Below, piece by piece: positions 32,658 through 41,457 of a stretch of DNA of 64,000 nucleotides. A program made the position numbers and the translations under genes. Source of the DNA: Prevotella sp. oral taxon 376 (GTDB lineage Bacteria > Bacteroidota > Bacteroidia > Bacteroidales > Bacteroidaceae). The DNA lies in contig NZ_PYXG01000001.1 of the NCBI RefSeq assembly GCF_003043945.1, positions 1 through 64,000 of the forward strand. Reading direction: 5' to 3'. The notes under the pieces were generated by a model. The model searched no databases, had not been told where the DNA came from, and saw only the letters and a program-made list of their open reading frames with translations. Every line of letters starts with the position of its first letter. Position 1 is the stretch's first letter.

Positions 32658-33482
32658 TTATTCCAATGCAAAGTTAGGATATTTTTTCGAAAGAGCTTGA
32701 ACTCTTAACATTGTTTTATCCATAAATCGGCGGTATTCTTCCGAGTCGGGATGGAACGGCCGATGTGCCAAAGCTTCTTTCAGAGGCTTCCATTCCTTGA
32801 GGAATTCAAGGGTCTCAGCTCCAAAATAGGCTTCCGAAAACTTATCCCAGATGTAGGCAACTGCCTGCTCCGAGGGGTGCAACATATCCTCCTTGTAGAA
32901 CCGATAGTCGCGAAGCTCGTCGTTCACGATTTCATAGGCGGGGAAATAGGTGAGGCTCGAGTCAGGCCTGTCGGCGGTTTTGACCACCCTGTCAACAGCC
33001 AACAGGAGGGTCGCCTTCGACAGCAGGCTCTCATGGAATCCATATTTGCGATAGCGAATAGGACTCACCGTAAAGATAATCTTCACCTGCGGATTGGCTT
33101 TCCGCAAGTCCTCAACGGCCTGAAGAAGATAAACGGCACACTCATCCACGGTGAGCAAGCGCTCGCTGAACAAAGCCGAGGGACGCTTCTGGCAATTGTC
33201 TACGATCTCACCCGTTTCCTTCAACACATAAACATGGTTGGTGCCCAAGGTGAAGACTGCGACATTAGGCTTCCTGCCCACTTCCAAGGCGCGGGAAACG
33301 GTGTGCAAGACGGAGGCAGGGTTATACATTACGCCATAGGGATTCACCGTGGCCCGGAACCTCTCTTCTTGAAATCGGCGACCCATATTGTCGGCAAAAC
33401 AACTGCCGACAAAGAGCATTTCCTCACAGGGAGGAATCTCAAACGGAGCCTTGCGAATCTCTACTTGCGTTCTGAATTCCAT
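32658..33482 (-). CDS. GSCFA domain protein
   Basis: 274 aa, cytoplasmic-looking. The family motif is present near residue 25 (MLFVGSCFADNMGRRF), followed by NPYGVMYNP, FTLGTNHVY and FTVSPIRY, a layout related to SGNH hydrolases. Enzymatic activity of the family is not established to my knowledge. Its start overlaps the end of the NUDIX gene by 22 bp, implying translational coupling. Confidence 0.92.
   Translation of the reverse strand: MEFRTQVEIRKAPFEIPPCEEMLFVGSCFADNMGRRFQEERFRATVNPYGVMYNPASVLHTVSRALEVGRKPNVAVFTLGTNHVYVLKETGEIVDNCQKRPSALFSERLLTVDECAVYLLQAVEDLRKANPQVKIIFTVSPIRYRKYGFHESLLSKATLLLAVDRVVKTADRPDSSLTYFPAYEIVNDELRDYRFYKEDMLHPSEQAVAYIWDKFSEAYFGAETLEFLKEWKPLKEALAHRPFHPDSEEYRRFMDKTMLRVQALSKKYPNFALE
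32669..32676 (-). promoter_or_regulatory. Internal promoter for murF-alr
   Basis: The minus strand reads TAACTTTG, 30 bp before the murF-alr ATG (32639) and within the last codons of the GSCFA gene. No clear -33 box. Confidence 0.5.
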
Positions 33483-33898
33483 CTTTCGACAGCCTTTCGT
33501 AATATCATTTCATGGTCGAATGCCAACTTTGGCAAGTCCTCCAGCGAAAACCATCGGGCTCTTCTGGCATCATCCGAACCCCTCACCGCCTCCGCGGCCG
33601 GAAGCTCTACATAATAGGCAATGGACACGACACGCTCACGAGGATCGCGATCAACAGCCGTAAAGGCTCCTAACTGACGGACTTCCCCGACCTTTAACCC
33701 TGTTTCTTCCTCCAACTCGCGGCATGCGGCCTCCTCCGCGGTCTCGTCGATATTCATGAAACCTCCCGGGAAAGCCCACTCACCCTTACAGGGATCATTC
33801 TTTCTTTCTACAAGAAGCACCTTCATGTCTCCCCCGTCGTGCGCAAAGACCACGCAGTCGGCGGCAACGGCAGGATGAGGATATTTATAAGTATACAT
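33461..33898 (-). CDS. NUDIX hydrolase
   Basis: 145 aa. The Nudix box is complete (GGFMNIDETAEEAACRELEEE near residues 43-63), with the metal-binding glutamates. The opening YKYPHPAVAADCVVF resembles ADP-ribose/sugar-nucleotide type pyrophosphatases of Bacteroidota; the substrate cannot be told from sequence. It lies 5 bp after fkp and overlaps the GSCFA gene, in a leftward operon. Confidence 0.92.
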   Translation of the reverse strand: MYTYKYPHPAVAADCVVFAHDGGDMKVLLVERKNDPCKGEWAFPGGFMNIDETAEEAACRELEEETGLKVGEVRQLGAFTAVDRDPRERVVSIAYYVELPAAEAVRGSDDARRARWFSLEDLPKLAFDHEMILRKAVERWNSERK

Positions 33899-33903
33899 AT
33901 GCT

Positions 33904-36744
33904 TTAGCTTCTTGAAACCTGCAGTCCTGTCTCGCTCAGCGACATCTCCACAAAACGCGCGTTATCATTCGACCGATTCTCTCCAAGTATCCGCATGATA
34001 CGAGCCGCTGCCTCCGGGTCTTTGGCTATCATATAGAGATAGCCGCCACCGCCCGCGCCGGGAAGCTTGTAACCTGCACAAAGGTCATCGACCCTTCGGA
34101 TGATTTCCGCCACCGACTCCGGGTTAGTGCCGCGGTCGAGCCTCTGATTCTGGTTCCAGGTTTTCCGCACCAACCGGCCTATCTCGCTGAAGTTGCCACG
34201 CTGAATGGTTTCATACATATCCATCGTGTGCGCTTTCATCTCACGCAACACCGCAAGCTCATCGTGCTGATTGAGAAACATGCGGCGGACGATTTCCGAA
34301 AGAATGCTCTTTGCCGTACGGGTAATGCCCGTATAGTAAAGCAGGTGGCACGCACGGTATTCCGGCTGCGTAAAGATTGACGAAGACAGCCAACGGGCTA
34401 TCGGTTTCTGGTCGAATCCCTTGTCGCTCTGAAGAAGTTTCACACCCGGGAGGATTCCTCCGAACTGATCCTGCCAGCCTCCGCCGGTCGTAAGAAGCTG
34501 CTCGAGAACAAGCGTCCTGCGCCCAATCTCGTTCTTATCCCACATCAACCCGCAGAAATCATTCAGCGCACCCAGCACCGTCGAGGCCAGAATACTACTT
34601 GTGCCGAGCCCCGAACCGGCAGGAATAGCCGAGAGCATGGTAACCTCTATCCCGCAACCGAACTCCCGAAGTTGCTCCTCCAGCGTGCTGAACTTCTCCA
34701 CGGAAAAACCGGGCTGGAACCCTGCCAATACCAAGGCGGCCTTGGGAATGGAGAAAGGACTCCCCACATGGTTGAAGTCGGACAGCTCTTCATAGGTCCT
34801 CACCTCTTCCGAGGCACCAAGGTCGATACTGCGGAGCACGATGCGGTATTCCTTGCTCGGGCGTATATAGGCCTGCAAAGGAGGCTGCCCGTTCAGCTCA
34901 ATGGCAAAGTTGATGACATTTCCGCCTTCCATCAAGCAGTAAGGCGGGGTATCGGTCCAGCCGCCGGCAATATCAATACGCACAGGACTCCGCCCCCAGA
35001 CTATCTGGTCAGGATGGACGGTCATCCGTGGATTCTGCCTCGATGCCAAGGCCGTTTCCGTCAACCCTTCACGAAGAAGGGAAAAAGCTTTATCTTCGTT
35101 CGAAGCATACTCCTGACCGCGCAGACGCTCCAATTCCGAACGAAACATGGCGTCGTGAATGCGGGTGAGCAGCTGCTCGCCCTCCGGAAGCGGCGAAGGC
35201 TCTGCCACATGATGGACGGCAAACTCACGGGCAGCATCCTCCAAGTCTACCTGATAGAACACGCTGTGGGCATAGTTCTTAGCCAAAAACGGCCAATTCT
35301 TGCCTCGAAACTCTTTCCTCTGCTCCGAGAGGCGCAATAGATTGGCCTCCGCGGAAATCTCATCGGCGCTTATCTTACGACAGTGCTGCCACAGGAACAA
35401 TCCCCCCTGTTGGTAAGATTCATTCAGCATCCAGCGCAATACGAGACCTGCGTCATGCTTGTTGTCGACGACGGGGAAGATACGCGCCGACTGCAAGTCG
35501 TCTGCTTCCTCAATGGTAGCCATATCTATCCTGCGCTCTTCCGCCCACTCCTTAAACGGCTGACCTATGAAAGTTGTCGCGGGATCAGTCAGACTGCCAC
35601 GAAATTGATCGTTGAAGCCGTAAGGGCGTACCGCAAACTGGCTCTCGCCAACTGGTACTATGTCTACGCACTGCCCCGCTCTCAATCCTATCTGCCAATC
35701 ATTTTCCGGAACTCCGGTAATGATGTGGTCGTGTGCGATTGTCCAACGCTCGCTGACACAGCTGTTTTCTATCCACAGATTCTTGTTTTCCTCGGTAATC
35801 TTAATCCACACTTCGGAGTTCTGCTGGAAGATAGAAGGATGCGGTTTGCGTGAATGATGCATGATTTCACGCTGGTCGTTCACAAGATTCTGTATGTCAA
35901 GAGTCGACGAAATGATTTCATGCGAGGTACCGTAATGATAAAATTCTCCTCCCGACAGGGGCACGACGGCCACCTTCAGGTCGCGCACCTCCGGATCATC
36001 AAAGGTTGGATTTGTGCCCAGGCAACATCCGAACTCGCCATACAGGTCGTAGTTCACCACCTCGCCCTCCTTCATGGAATGCTTCATGAGCACCTTGACG
36101 GCCCTGTCAGAGAGCAGCCAGACGCCGATGTCCGTAAGATAATAATTGTCTTGCCGCACCTGTGCCAGCGTCTCGACGGAAGGTTTCTGGAGCATGCATT
36201 TCAATACCGAGGGGGTCGCACGCGACGAGACAAAGACCCCATGGTCTTTCGCGATCTCGGCATCAAGCCACAACCCGTAGCAGACCACATCGGCTTCCGG
36301 TATCGGCTGAAAAGGTTGCGTGGCCCGAATGTAGACATCTCCACTCACGATGAGCGTGTGGAGACGCTCCGGAGCATTGTCCATGATCCTCTGGTAAAGG
36401 GGTATCTGTAACGACAGCAGATCTTGCGAGAGACGCTGACCGCGCTCCCAGCGGAAAACGGGAATCGGGGTGAGTATCTTGCCCGACGGCGCATAGGCCG
36501 GCAAGCGACGGCTCTGTCCGCCGGCATGGAGTAACAGCCGTTTTTCCGAAGACAGCCATTCCTCGAACGAGAGGTCTCCTCCTTGTGCCTCGAAAGCGGC
36601 TTTCAGCAACCACGCAGAGCCTCCTCCCGAGCCCAGCTTACGGCCTATGGGGTCGTTCGTGCAGAACCACTCGGCACGGTCATAGCCGGTTATTTTATGA
36701 AAATGCCTTACCAGATTCGGCGGCAGCGATAATAGTTTTCTCAT
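33904..36744 (-). CDS. fkp: Bifunctional L-fucokinase / L-fucose-1-phosphate guanylyltransferase
   Basis: 946 aa, close to the 949 aa of Bacteroides fragilis Fkp. The N-terminal pyrophosphorylase part (about 1-430) includes HAGGQSRRLPAYAPSGK. The C-terminal GHMP kinase part (about 585-946) has PVRIDIAGGWTDTPPY and the ATP loop PAGSGLGTSSI near residue 708. The enzyme turns free fucose into GDP-fucose for capsule and glycoprotein fucosylation, known in Bacteroides for coating the surface with host-like fucose. It overlaps the yfhO-like gene by 4 bp. Confidence 0.96.
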   Translation of the reverse strand: MRKLLSLPPNLVRHFHKITGYDRAEWFCTNDPIGRKLGSGGGSAWLLKAAFEAQGGDLSFEEWLSSEKRLLLHAGGQSRRLPAYAPSGKILTPIPVFRWERGQRLSQDLLSLQIPLYQRIMDNAPERLHTLIVSGDVYIRATQPFQPIPEADVVCYGLWLDAEIAKDHGVFVSSRATPSVLKCMLQKPSVETLAQVRQDNYYLTDIGVWLLSDRAVKVLMKHSMKEGEVVNYDLYGEFGCCLGTNPTFDDPEVRDLKVAVVPLSGGEFYHYGTSHEIISSTLDIQNLVNDQREIMHHSRKPHPSIFQQNSEVWIKITEENKNLWIENSCVSERWTIAHDHIITGVPENDWQIGLRAGQCVDIVPVGESQFAVRPYGFNDQFRGSLTDPATTFIGQPFKEWAEERRIDMATIEEADDLQSARIFPVVDNKHDAGLVLRWMLNESYQQGGLFLWQHCRKISADEISAEANLLRLSEQRKEFRGKNWPFLAKNYAHSVFYQVDLEDAAREFAVHHVAEPSPLPEGEQLLTRIHDAMFRSELERLRGQEYASNEDKAFSLLREGLTETALASRQNPRMTVHPDQIVWGRSPVRIDIAGGWTDTPPYCLMEGGNVINFAIELNGQPPLQAYIRPSKEYRIVLRSIDLGASEEVRTYEELSDFNHVGSPFSIPKAALVLAGFQPGFSVEKFSTLEEQLREFGCGIEVTMLSAIPAGSGLGTSSILASTVLGALNDFCGLMWDKNEIGRRTLVLEQLLTTGGGWQDQFGGILPGVKLLQSDKGFDQKPIARWLSSSIFTQPEYRACHLLYYTGITRTAKSILSEIVRRMFLNQHDELAVLREMKAHTMDMYETIQRGNFSEIGRLVRKTWNQNQRLDRGTNPESVAEIIRRVDDLCAGYKLPGAGGGGYLYMIAKDPEAAARIMRILGENRSNDNARFVEMSLSETGLQVSRS

Positions 36745-39236
36745 TTCACGACTTTCTTTTTCCTACGATATTCAGAATAAACACCCAGCAAAATGACAAG
36801 CAGCAGAACGCCATAGGCAATATAGGCAATGGCCTCCGTCGTGCTCACGCTCCTCGGGAAGAAACTGAGCACCACCTTGTATGTACCCGCGTTGATGTGA
36901 ATGGCACGCAGGATATAGTCCACACGGCCCACTTCCACGGCTTCGCCGTCCACCGTTGCCGTCCATCCGGGATAATAAATCTCTGAAAAGACGAGCACGC
37001 CCCCTTTGTCCGACTCCACCTGATAGGATACCTGATTGGGCTTATAGTCCTCAATGGTTACGACGGACTTCGCGTCCTGCGCTACCGCCTCACCCAACTG
37101 CTTCTTGAATTTGGCATCAGCAACGGCTTCATGGCGGAGGTCTATCTGCCCTATCCGGTCTATTTCCTCATTGGCATTGTTCACATAGGAAATCCGGTCT
37201 ACAAACCAAGCGTTGCCATAAGCGTAGGGGTTCTGTATCGGAACGGTCTGCCCGGCCTGAAGAGGAACGATGATATACTTTGTGTTCAGCATATTCAGAA
37301 CCGGATAGAGCGAGTCGCCGTCAATCTTGGTCATGTCGCCGTTGGCCTCCGCCACGGCCGGCATCAGCTTCGACATTTCCGGATTGATATAGGCCTCTAT
37401 CATCTCCTGATAGCGCCGGAGCTTGGCCGCATGATAGCCCCCGATGCTCTTGTGGTAGTAAGAGGTCTCGTTCTCGTTGAAAGTATTCGTCGCGAGATTC
37501 AGCACCCGATAGTCAAGGGCCTTGTCCTGAAGTATCTGCTTGTCGGTCGGCGTCATTTGCTGAGGCGTGTCTCGGACACTCTTCTCCACGAACATGTCGT
37601 CGTTGAGATAGCGTTTGTTCACCTGCCACATGTCGATCAGGCAGAGCAGGGCCAGCGCCCCGACCATCCATTCGGCCTTCAGCTTCCTTGCCTTGAAGAG
37701 CAGGAGGCAGAATGTTCCTATCAGGATGATCCAGAACGAGCGCCAGCAGTCGGCCGTGAAGACGGCCTTGCGCATCTCGGTGAGATTGCTCACCACGGGG
37801 CTATAGTATTCCGCGGGCAGCTGCTTCAGGGCCTCCAGCTCTGCCGGCGACACGAAGTCGGAGAAGAAAACGCCCGGAGCCAAGGCGAAGAGGAGGGCCA
37901 GGCCCCCTGTAAGGGCAAAGCTCACATACACCCACTTGATTTTCTTCGTCAGGATTTCAGGCTCCTCCACGATTCGTTTCAGCGCCATCATGGCGAGCAG
38001 GGGAATGGTGAATTCCGCGATGACCAGTATGGATGCCACCGTGCGGAACTTGGAATAGAGCGGCACATAGTCGAGGAAGAAGTCGGTGAACGGCATGAAG
38101 TTGCGTCCCCACGACAGCAGAATCGACAACACCGTGGCGCAAAGCAAGGCCCATTTCATGGGGCCCTTCACGATGAAAAGCCCCAGGATGAAGAGCATGA
38201 GCACGAAGGCTCCCACATAGACCGGTCCGCTGGTGCCCGGCTGAGTGCCCCAGTACTGTCCCAGTTGCTGGTAGATCTGATAGAAATTGGGGTCGGCCTT
38301 CTCCATCGCCGTCGGGTTAGCGGTCAACGGGACGCTGGCCCCGCCCTTGGCGTTAGGCATCAGGAGCGTCCAGATTTCATCGACACCGTAGCTCCATTGG
38401 GTGATATAGTCGCGATCGAGACCGCTGTTGGTCTGGTTGGCGGAGTTCTTCTTCATGAGCTCGCTCTTGCCACGCATGCTCTCCTTGCCATACTCCCAGG
38501 TGTGATAAAGATTGCTCAGGTTGATGCTGATGCCGATGGCCGCGCCCACCATGCAGGCCAGCGTGGCCTTGCCGAACCGCGCGAGCTGCTTCTCCCTGAC
38601 GGCCTCCACGAGGAAGGCCACGACCATGAAGAGGATGATGAACAGGTAGTAGTAGGTCATCTGCACATGGTTGGCCTTCACCTCAAAGGCCGAGAACACG
38701 GCCGTGAGGATGAGTCCCCACAGGAACTTGCCCCGATAGGCCAGCACCACGCCCGCTATCATCGGCGGCAGATAGGCCAGCGCCATCACCTTCCAGATGT
38801 GCCCCGCAGCGATGATGATGAAGAAATACGACGAGAAAGCCCACAGGATGGAGCCCAGGATGGCGAGTTCCTTGCGGAAGTCGAAGGCCCGGAGCAGGAT
38901 GTAGAAGCCCAGCAGGTAGGCGAATACATACCAGACATTGTCCGGAAGCCACAGGTGATAGGCGTCCATCACCTTCTGCAAGCCGTTGGTGCTCGTGTAA
39001 GACGGCGAGGTCTGATAGGTCGGCATGCCGCTGAAAGTGGCGTTCGTCCAGCGCGAAACCTTACCGGTCTTCTGATAATACTCAGCAGCCTCCTGCCCCG
39101 CTCCCCGTCCGGCGGAGGAGTCGTGGCGGAAGAGGATGCGCCCGTCGATGTCGGCCGGCATGAAGTAAACAAACGAAATGGCTGCAAACAAGGCCACGGC
39201 GGCAAGGTCGAGCCAGTATTTCTTCAAAGTGTTCAT
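36741..39236 (-). CDS. YfhO-like polytopic membrane protein
   Basis: 831 aa with about 12-14 membrane helices and a large extracytoplasmic loop region (about 590-790). The pattern resembles the YfhO family: an aromatic-rich first helix, repeated helices up to about 580, and a final beta domain ending in a helix (IAYIAYGVLLLVILLGV). YfhO proteins look like GT-C glycosyltransferases and in Firmicutes act in lipoteichoic acid glycosylation. Next to fkp, a role in building a surface glycan is plausible but unproven. Confidence 0.85.
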   Translation of the reverse strand: MNTLKKYWLDLAAVALFAAISFVYFMPADIDGRILFRHDSSAGRGAGQEAAEYYQKTGKVSRWTNATFSGMPTYQTSPSYTSTNGLQKVMDAYHLWLPDNVWYVFAYLLGFYILLRAFDFRKELAILGSILWAFSSYFFIIIAAGHIWKVMALAYLPPMIAGVVLAYRGKFLWGLILTAVFSAFEVKANHVQMTYYYLFIILFMVVAFLVEAVREKQLARFGKATLACMVGAAIGISINLSNLYHTWEYGKESMRGKSELMKKNSANQTNSGLDRDYITQWSYGVDEIWTLLMPNAKGGASVPLTANPTAMEKADPNFYQIYQQLGQYWGTQPGTSGPVYVGAFVLMLFILGLFIVKGPMKWALLCATVLSILLSWGRNFMPFTDFFLDYVPLYSKFRTVASILVIAEFTIPLLAMMALKRIVEEPEILTKKIKWVYVSFALTGGLALLFALAPGVFFSDFVSPAELEALKQLPAEYYSPVVSNLTEMRKAVFTADCWRSFWIILIGTFCLLLFKARKLKAEWMVGALALLCLIDMWQVNKRYLNDDMFVEKSVRDTPQQMTPTDKQILQDKALDYRVLNLATNTFNENETSYYHKSIGGYHAAKLRRYQEMIEAYINPEMSKLMPAVAEANGDMTKIDGDSLYPVLNMLNTKYIIVPLQAGQTVPIQNPYAYGNAWFVDRISYVNNANEEIDRIGQIDLRHEAVADAKFKKQLGEAVAQDAKSVVTIEDYKPNQVSYQVESDKGGVLVFSEIYYPGWTATVDGEAVEVGRVDYILRAIHINAGTYKVVLSFFPRSVSTTEAIAYIAYGVLLLVILLGVYSEYRRKKKVVK

Positions 39237-39318
39237 CTTATTATTACTTTCCTTTTAATCGTGTCCCCCGCATCGAGAAGCCTGATTCGACGCTCCCGGC
39301 AAGCCTCTCTTCCAAACA

Positions 39319-39789
39319 CTAATGCGACGGGGCCAGATCCGTTACTTTATGTATTTTATGATTTCTCATTTCAACTTTCAAGACTACAGTCCTGACTTTT
39401 CTCTGCATACGGTCGTCCATGTCATTGAAATCATAGGTTACGATGTAGGCGTCTTTTTCCGTTTCCACTTGCAAAGTCCGCGATGACAACTCGTCGATGC
39501 CGTAATTGCAGGCAACAAACTCATAGGCAACTCCGTGCAGGCGGTCTTCCTTGGTGTCCCTACACAGTTCCGCGGAACAATAGACAGCCATCAGCGAATC
39601 GCATTTGGCAAAACTCTGCCGCATGTCCTTCATGCTGAAAGCCTTGCCATATTGCCGATAGAAAGAGAGAATCTTATTGCCATCTCCCTCCTCATTGTTC
39701 CCTGTCAAGGGGTTGGCAGAGGGGCTCCCACCTTTAGAGCAGGCCATTAAGGCCATGATACATGCAATGACCCAGAATCCCTTTTTCAT
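39319..39789 (-). CDS. Small lipoprotein of unknown function
   Basis: 156 aa. The type II signal peptide (VIACIMALMAC) puts a lipid on about Cys17. The mature part starts Ser/Gly/Asn-rich and then forms an alpha plus beta domain with repeated strands (LQVETEKDAYIVTYDF, VVLKVEMRNHKI), reminiscent of NTF2-like or DUF3828-type folds. I cannot assign a family. It lies 82 bp upstream of the yfhO-like gene on the same strand. Confidence 0.75.
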   Translation of the reverse strand: MKKGFWVIACIMALMACSKGGSPSANPLTGNNEEGDGNKILSFYRQYGKAFSMKDMRQSFAKCDSLMAVYCSAELCRDTKEDRLHGVAYEFVACNYGIDELSSRTLQVETEKDAYIVTYDFNDMDDRMQRKVRTVVLKVEMRNHKIHKVTDLAPSH

Positions 39790-39877
39790 ACTGTCTCATC
39801 CGTTTTCAATTCCAAAATGATATGGTTTTAAGCCCTGTGAAAAGCAAGATGGATATCTCTTCTGCTATTTCACAGGC

Positions 39878-39885
39878 AAAGTTAA
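39878..39885 (-). promoter_or_regulatory. Promoter -7 element of the small lipoprotein gene
   Basis: The minus strand reads TAACTTTG, about 90 bp before the start codon at 39789. Between here and 40104 I see only AT-rich sequence with no supported gene. Confidence 0.5.
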
Positions 39886-40104
39886 GACATTTAAAGGTAA
39901 AAAACAAGAAAACGGAGATATAAAAGCATAAAAAAGCAAGCACAAGCCCTCTATCATTCCCTTTGCCGCATAAATCTGGCTTCACGACCAGAAAAACGGC
40001 CTCGACTCGCAGCGAGGCAGGAGCAAAGCAGCCATACGAACAGGCCGAGGAGAGAAAAAGAACAAGTTTTAGAGGAATCTTTCGTTTTAATCGGCAGTTT
40101 GATG

Positions 40105-40112
40105 TAACTTTG
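40105..40112 (+). promoter_or_regulatory. Promoter -7 element of mtnN-luxS
   Basis: TAACTTTG, 17 bp before the mtnN ATG, giving a leader of only about 12 nt. Confidence 0.6.
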
Positions 40113-40129
40113 CCCACAAAACATCGGAA

Positions 40130-40816
40130 ATGAAGAGAATAGGGATTATCGTGGCGATGGACAAGGAATTCCGCCAGCTCAGCGGCCTCCTCGAGGAGAG
40201 CACGACCGAGCGCCGCCGCCACAAGGACTTCACCCTGGGCCGCATAGGCGGCAACGAGGTGATTCTGCAACAGTGCGGCATCGGCAAGGTGAACGCCGCC
40301 GTGGGAGCCGTGGAGATGATAGACGGCTATCGGCCCGACCTCGTGCTGTCCACGGGCGTGGCCGGCGGCGCAAGCGTCAGCCTCAATCCGCTGGATGTGG
40401 TGGTGGCAACAGAGTGTGCCTACCACGATTTCTACTGCGGCAGCGAGGTGGAATACGGCCAGGTGATGGGGCTCCCCCCACGGTTCACCGCCCCAGGAGA
40501 CCTCGTGGAGAAGGCACTCGCCATCAACACAGAGGGAAAAGTGGTGGCCGGACTGACCGTCTCGGGCGACTGGTTCGTGGACTCGAAAGAGAAGATGCGC
40601 TCGATTCTCGACCACTTCCCGGAGGCCATGGCCGTCGACATGGAGAGCTGCTCCATCGCCCAGACCTGCCATCTCTACGGCGTGCCGTTCGTCTCGCTGC
40701 GCATCATCAGCGATGTGCCGCTGAAAGACCACAAGGCCGCGCAGTACTTCGACTTCTGGGACAGGATGGCCGAGGGCAGCTTCCGCGTAACCCGACAGTT
40801 CCTCGAGGCACTTTAA
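40130..40816 (+). CDS. mtnN: 5'-methylthioadenosine / S-adenosylhomocysteine nucleosidase
   Basis: 228 aa, usual MTAN length. The start MKRIGIIVAMDKEF, the central STGVAGGAS loop, MEMES-like segment (VDMESCSIAQTC) and the catalytic aspartate in ISDVPLKDHKAA are present. It removes adenine from SAH (giving S-ribosylhomocysteine) and from MTA. The product feeds LuxS, encoded 34 bp downstream, so both steps of the activated methyl cycle are made from one message. Confidence 0.96.
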   Translation: MKRIGIIVAMDKEFRQLSGLLEESTTERRRHKDFTLGRIGGNEVILQQCGIGKVNAAVGAVEMIDGYRPDLVLSTGVAGGASVSLNPLDVVVATECAYHDFYCGSEVEYGQVMGLPPRFTAPGDLVEKALAINTEGKVVAGLTVSGDWFVDSKEKMRSILDHFPEAMAVDMESCSIAQTCHLYGVPFVSLRIISDVPLKDHKAAQYFDFWDRMAEGSFRVTRQFLEAL

Positions 40817-40850
40817 CCCGTCGTGTCAGGACAATCAAAAAACTACAGAT

Positions 40851-41330
40851 ATGAACAAGATTCCCAGCTTTACCATCAATCACGAGAAACTCCTGAGAGG
40901 CATCTATGTTTCCCGCAAGGATGCCGTGGGCGGCGAAACGGTTACCACCTTCGACATCCGCATGAAAGAGCCTAACCGCGAACCGACCCTGCATCCGGGA
41001 GCCATCCACACCATCGAGCACCTTGCCGCCACCTATCTGCGCAACGACGAGGAGTGGAAAGACCGCGTCATCTACTGGGGGCCGATGGGCTGCCTGACCG
41101 GCAACTACCTCCTGCTGCGGGGCGACTATCAGAGCCGCGACATCGTAGAGCTCATGAAGCGCACCTTCAGCTATGTGGCCGGCTTCGAGGGCGAGATACC
41201 CGGAGCGGCGCCCAGAGACTGCGGCAACTGGCTGCTCCACGACCTGCCCATGGCGCGGTGGGAAGCGCGCAAGTATCTGACAGAAGTGCTTGGACCTATC
41301 ACGGACGAGAACCTCGCTTACCCGGAATAA
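40851..41330 (+). CDS. luxS: S-ribosylhomocysteine lyase (AI-2 synthase)
   Basis: 159 aa. Metal ligands are His53 and His57 (HTIEHLAATYLR) and Cys124, with Glu56 and the catalytic Cys81 (GPMGCLTGNYL). The enzyme splits S-ribosylhomocysteine into homocysteine and DPD, the precursor of autoinducer-2. The residues align with those of the Bacillus enzyme. Second gene of the mtnN-luxS unit, followed by a hairpin and a family A repeat array. Confidence 0.97.
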   Translation: MNKIPSFTINHEKLLRGIYVSRKDAVGGETVTTFDIRMKEPNREPTLHPGAIHTIEHLAATYLRNDEEWKDRVIYWGPMGCLTGNYLLLRGDYQSRDIVELMKRTFSYVAGFEGEIPGAAPRDCGNWLLHDLPMARWEARKYLTEVLGPITDENLAYPE

Positions 41331-41341
41331 CCTCCCCTAAA

Positions 41342-41379
41342 GAATGCGGCAAGAGGCATTTCTGCTTCCTGCCGCATTC
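41342..41379 (+). terminator. Hairpin after luxS
   Basis: GAATGCGGCA (41342-41351) / TGCCGCATTC (41370-41379) is a perfect 10-bp stem with an 18-nt loop, 12 bp after the luxS stop. No T tract follows; instead a family A array begins 8 bp later. Confidence 0.65.
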
Positions 41380-41386
41380 CAAAGTG

Positions 41387-41452
41387 TTACAAGCTGTGTG
41401 TAACGACATTACACGCTGTGTGTAATCATATTACAAGCAGCGTGTAATCGTG
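41387..41452. repeat. 22-bp tandem array, family A, three units (A2)
   Basis: Units start at 41387, 41409 and 41431, each TTACA (TTACAC in unit 2), seven bases, TGTAA, then a 5-bp linker. The array fills the gap between the luxS hairpin and the stop of the convergent ROK gene, ending 5 bp from that stop. Confidence 0.9.
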
Positions 41453-41457
41453 TCGCC

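Noticed and set aside
37131..39395. Very long + strand open frame antisense to the yfhO-like gene
   Set aside because: His/Arg-rich sequence without domains; the minus-strand membrane protein explains the region.
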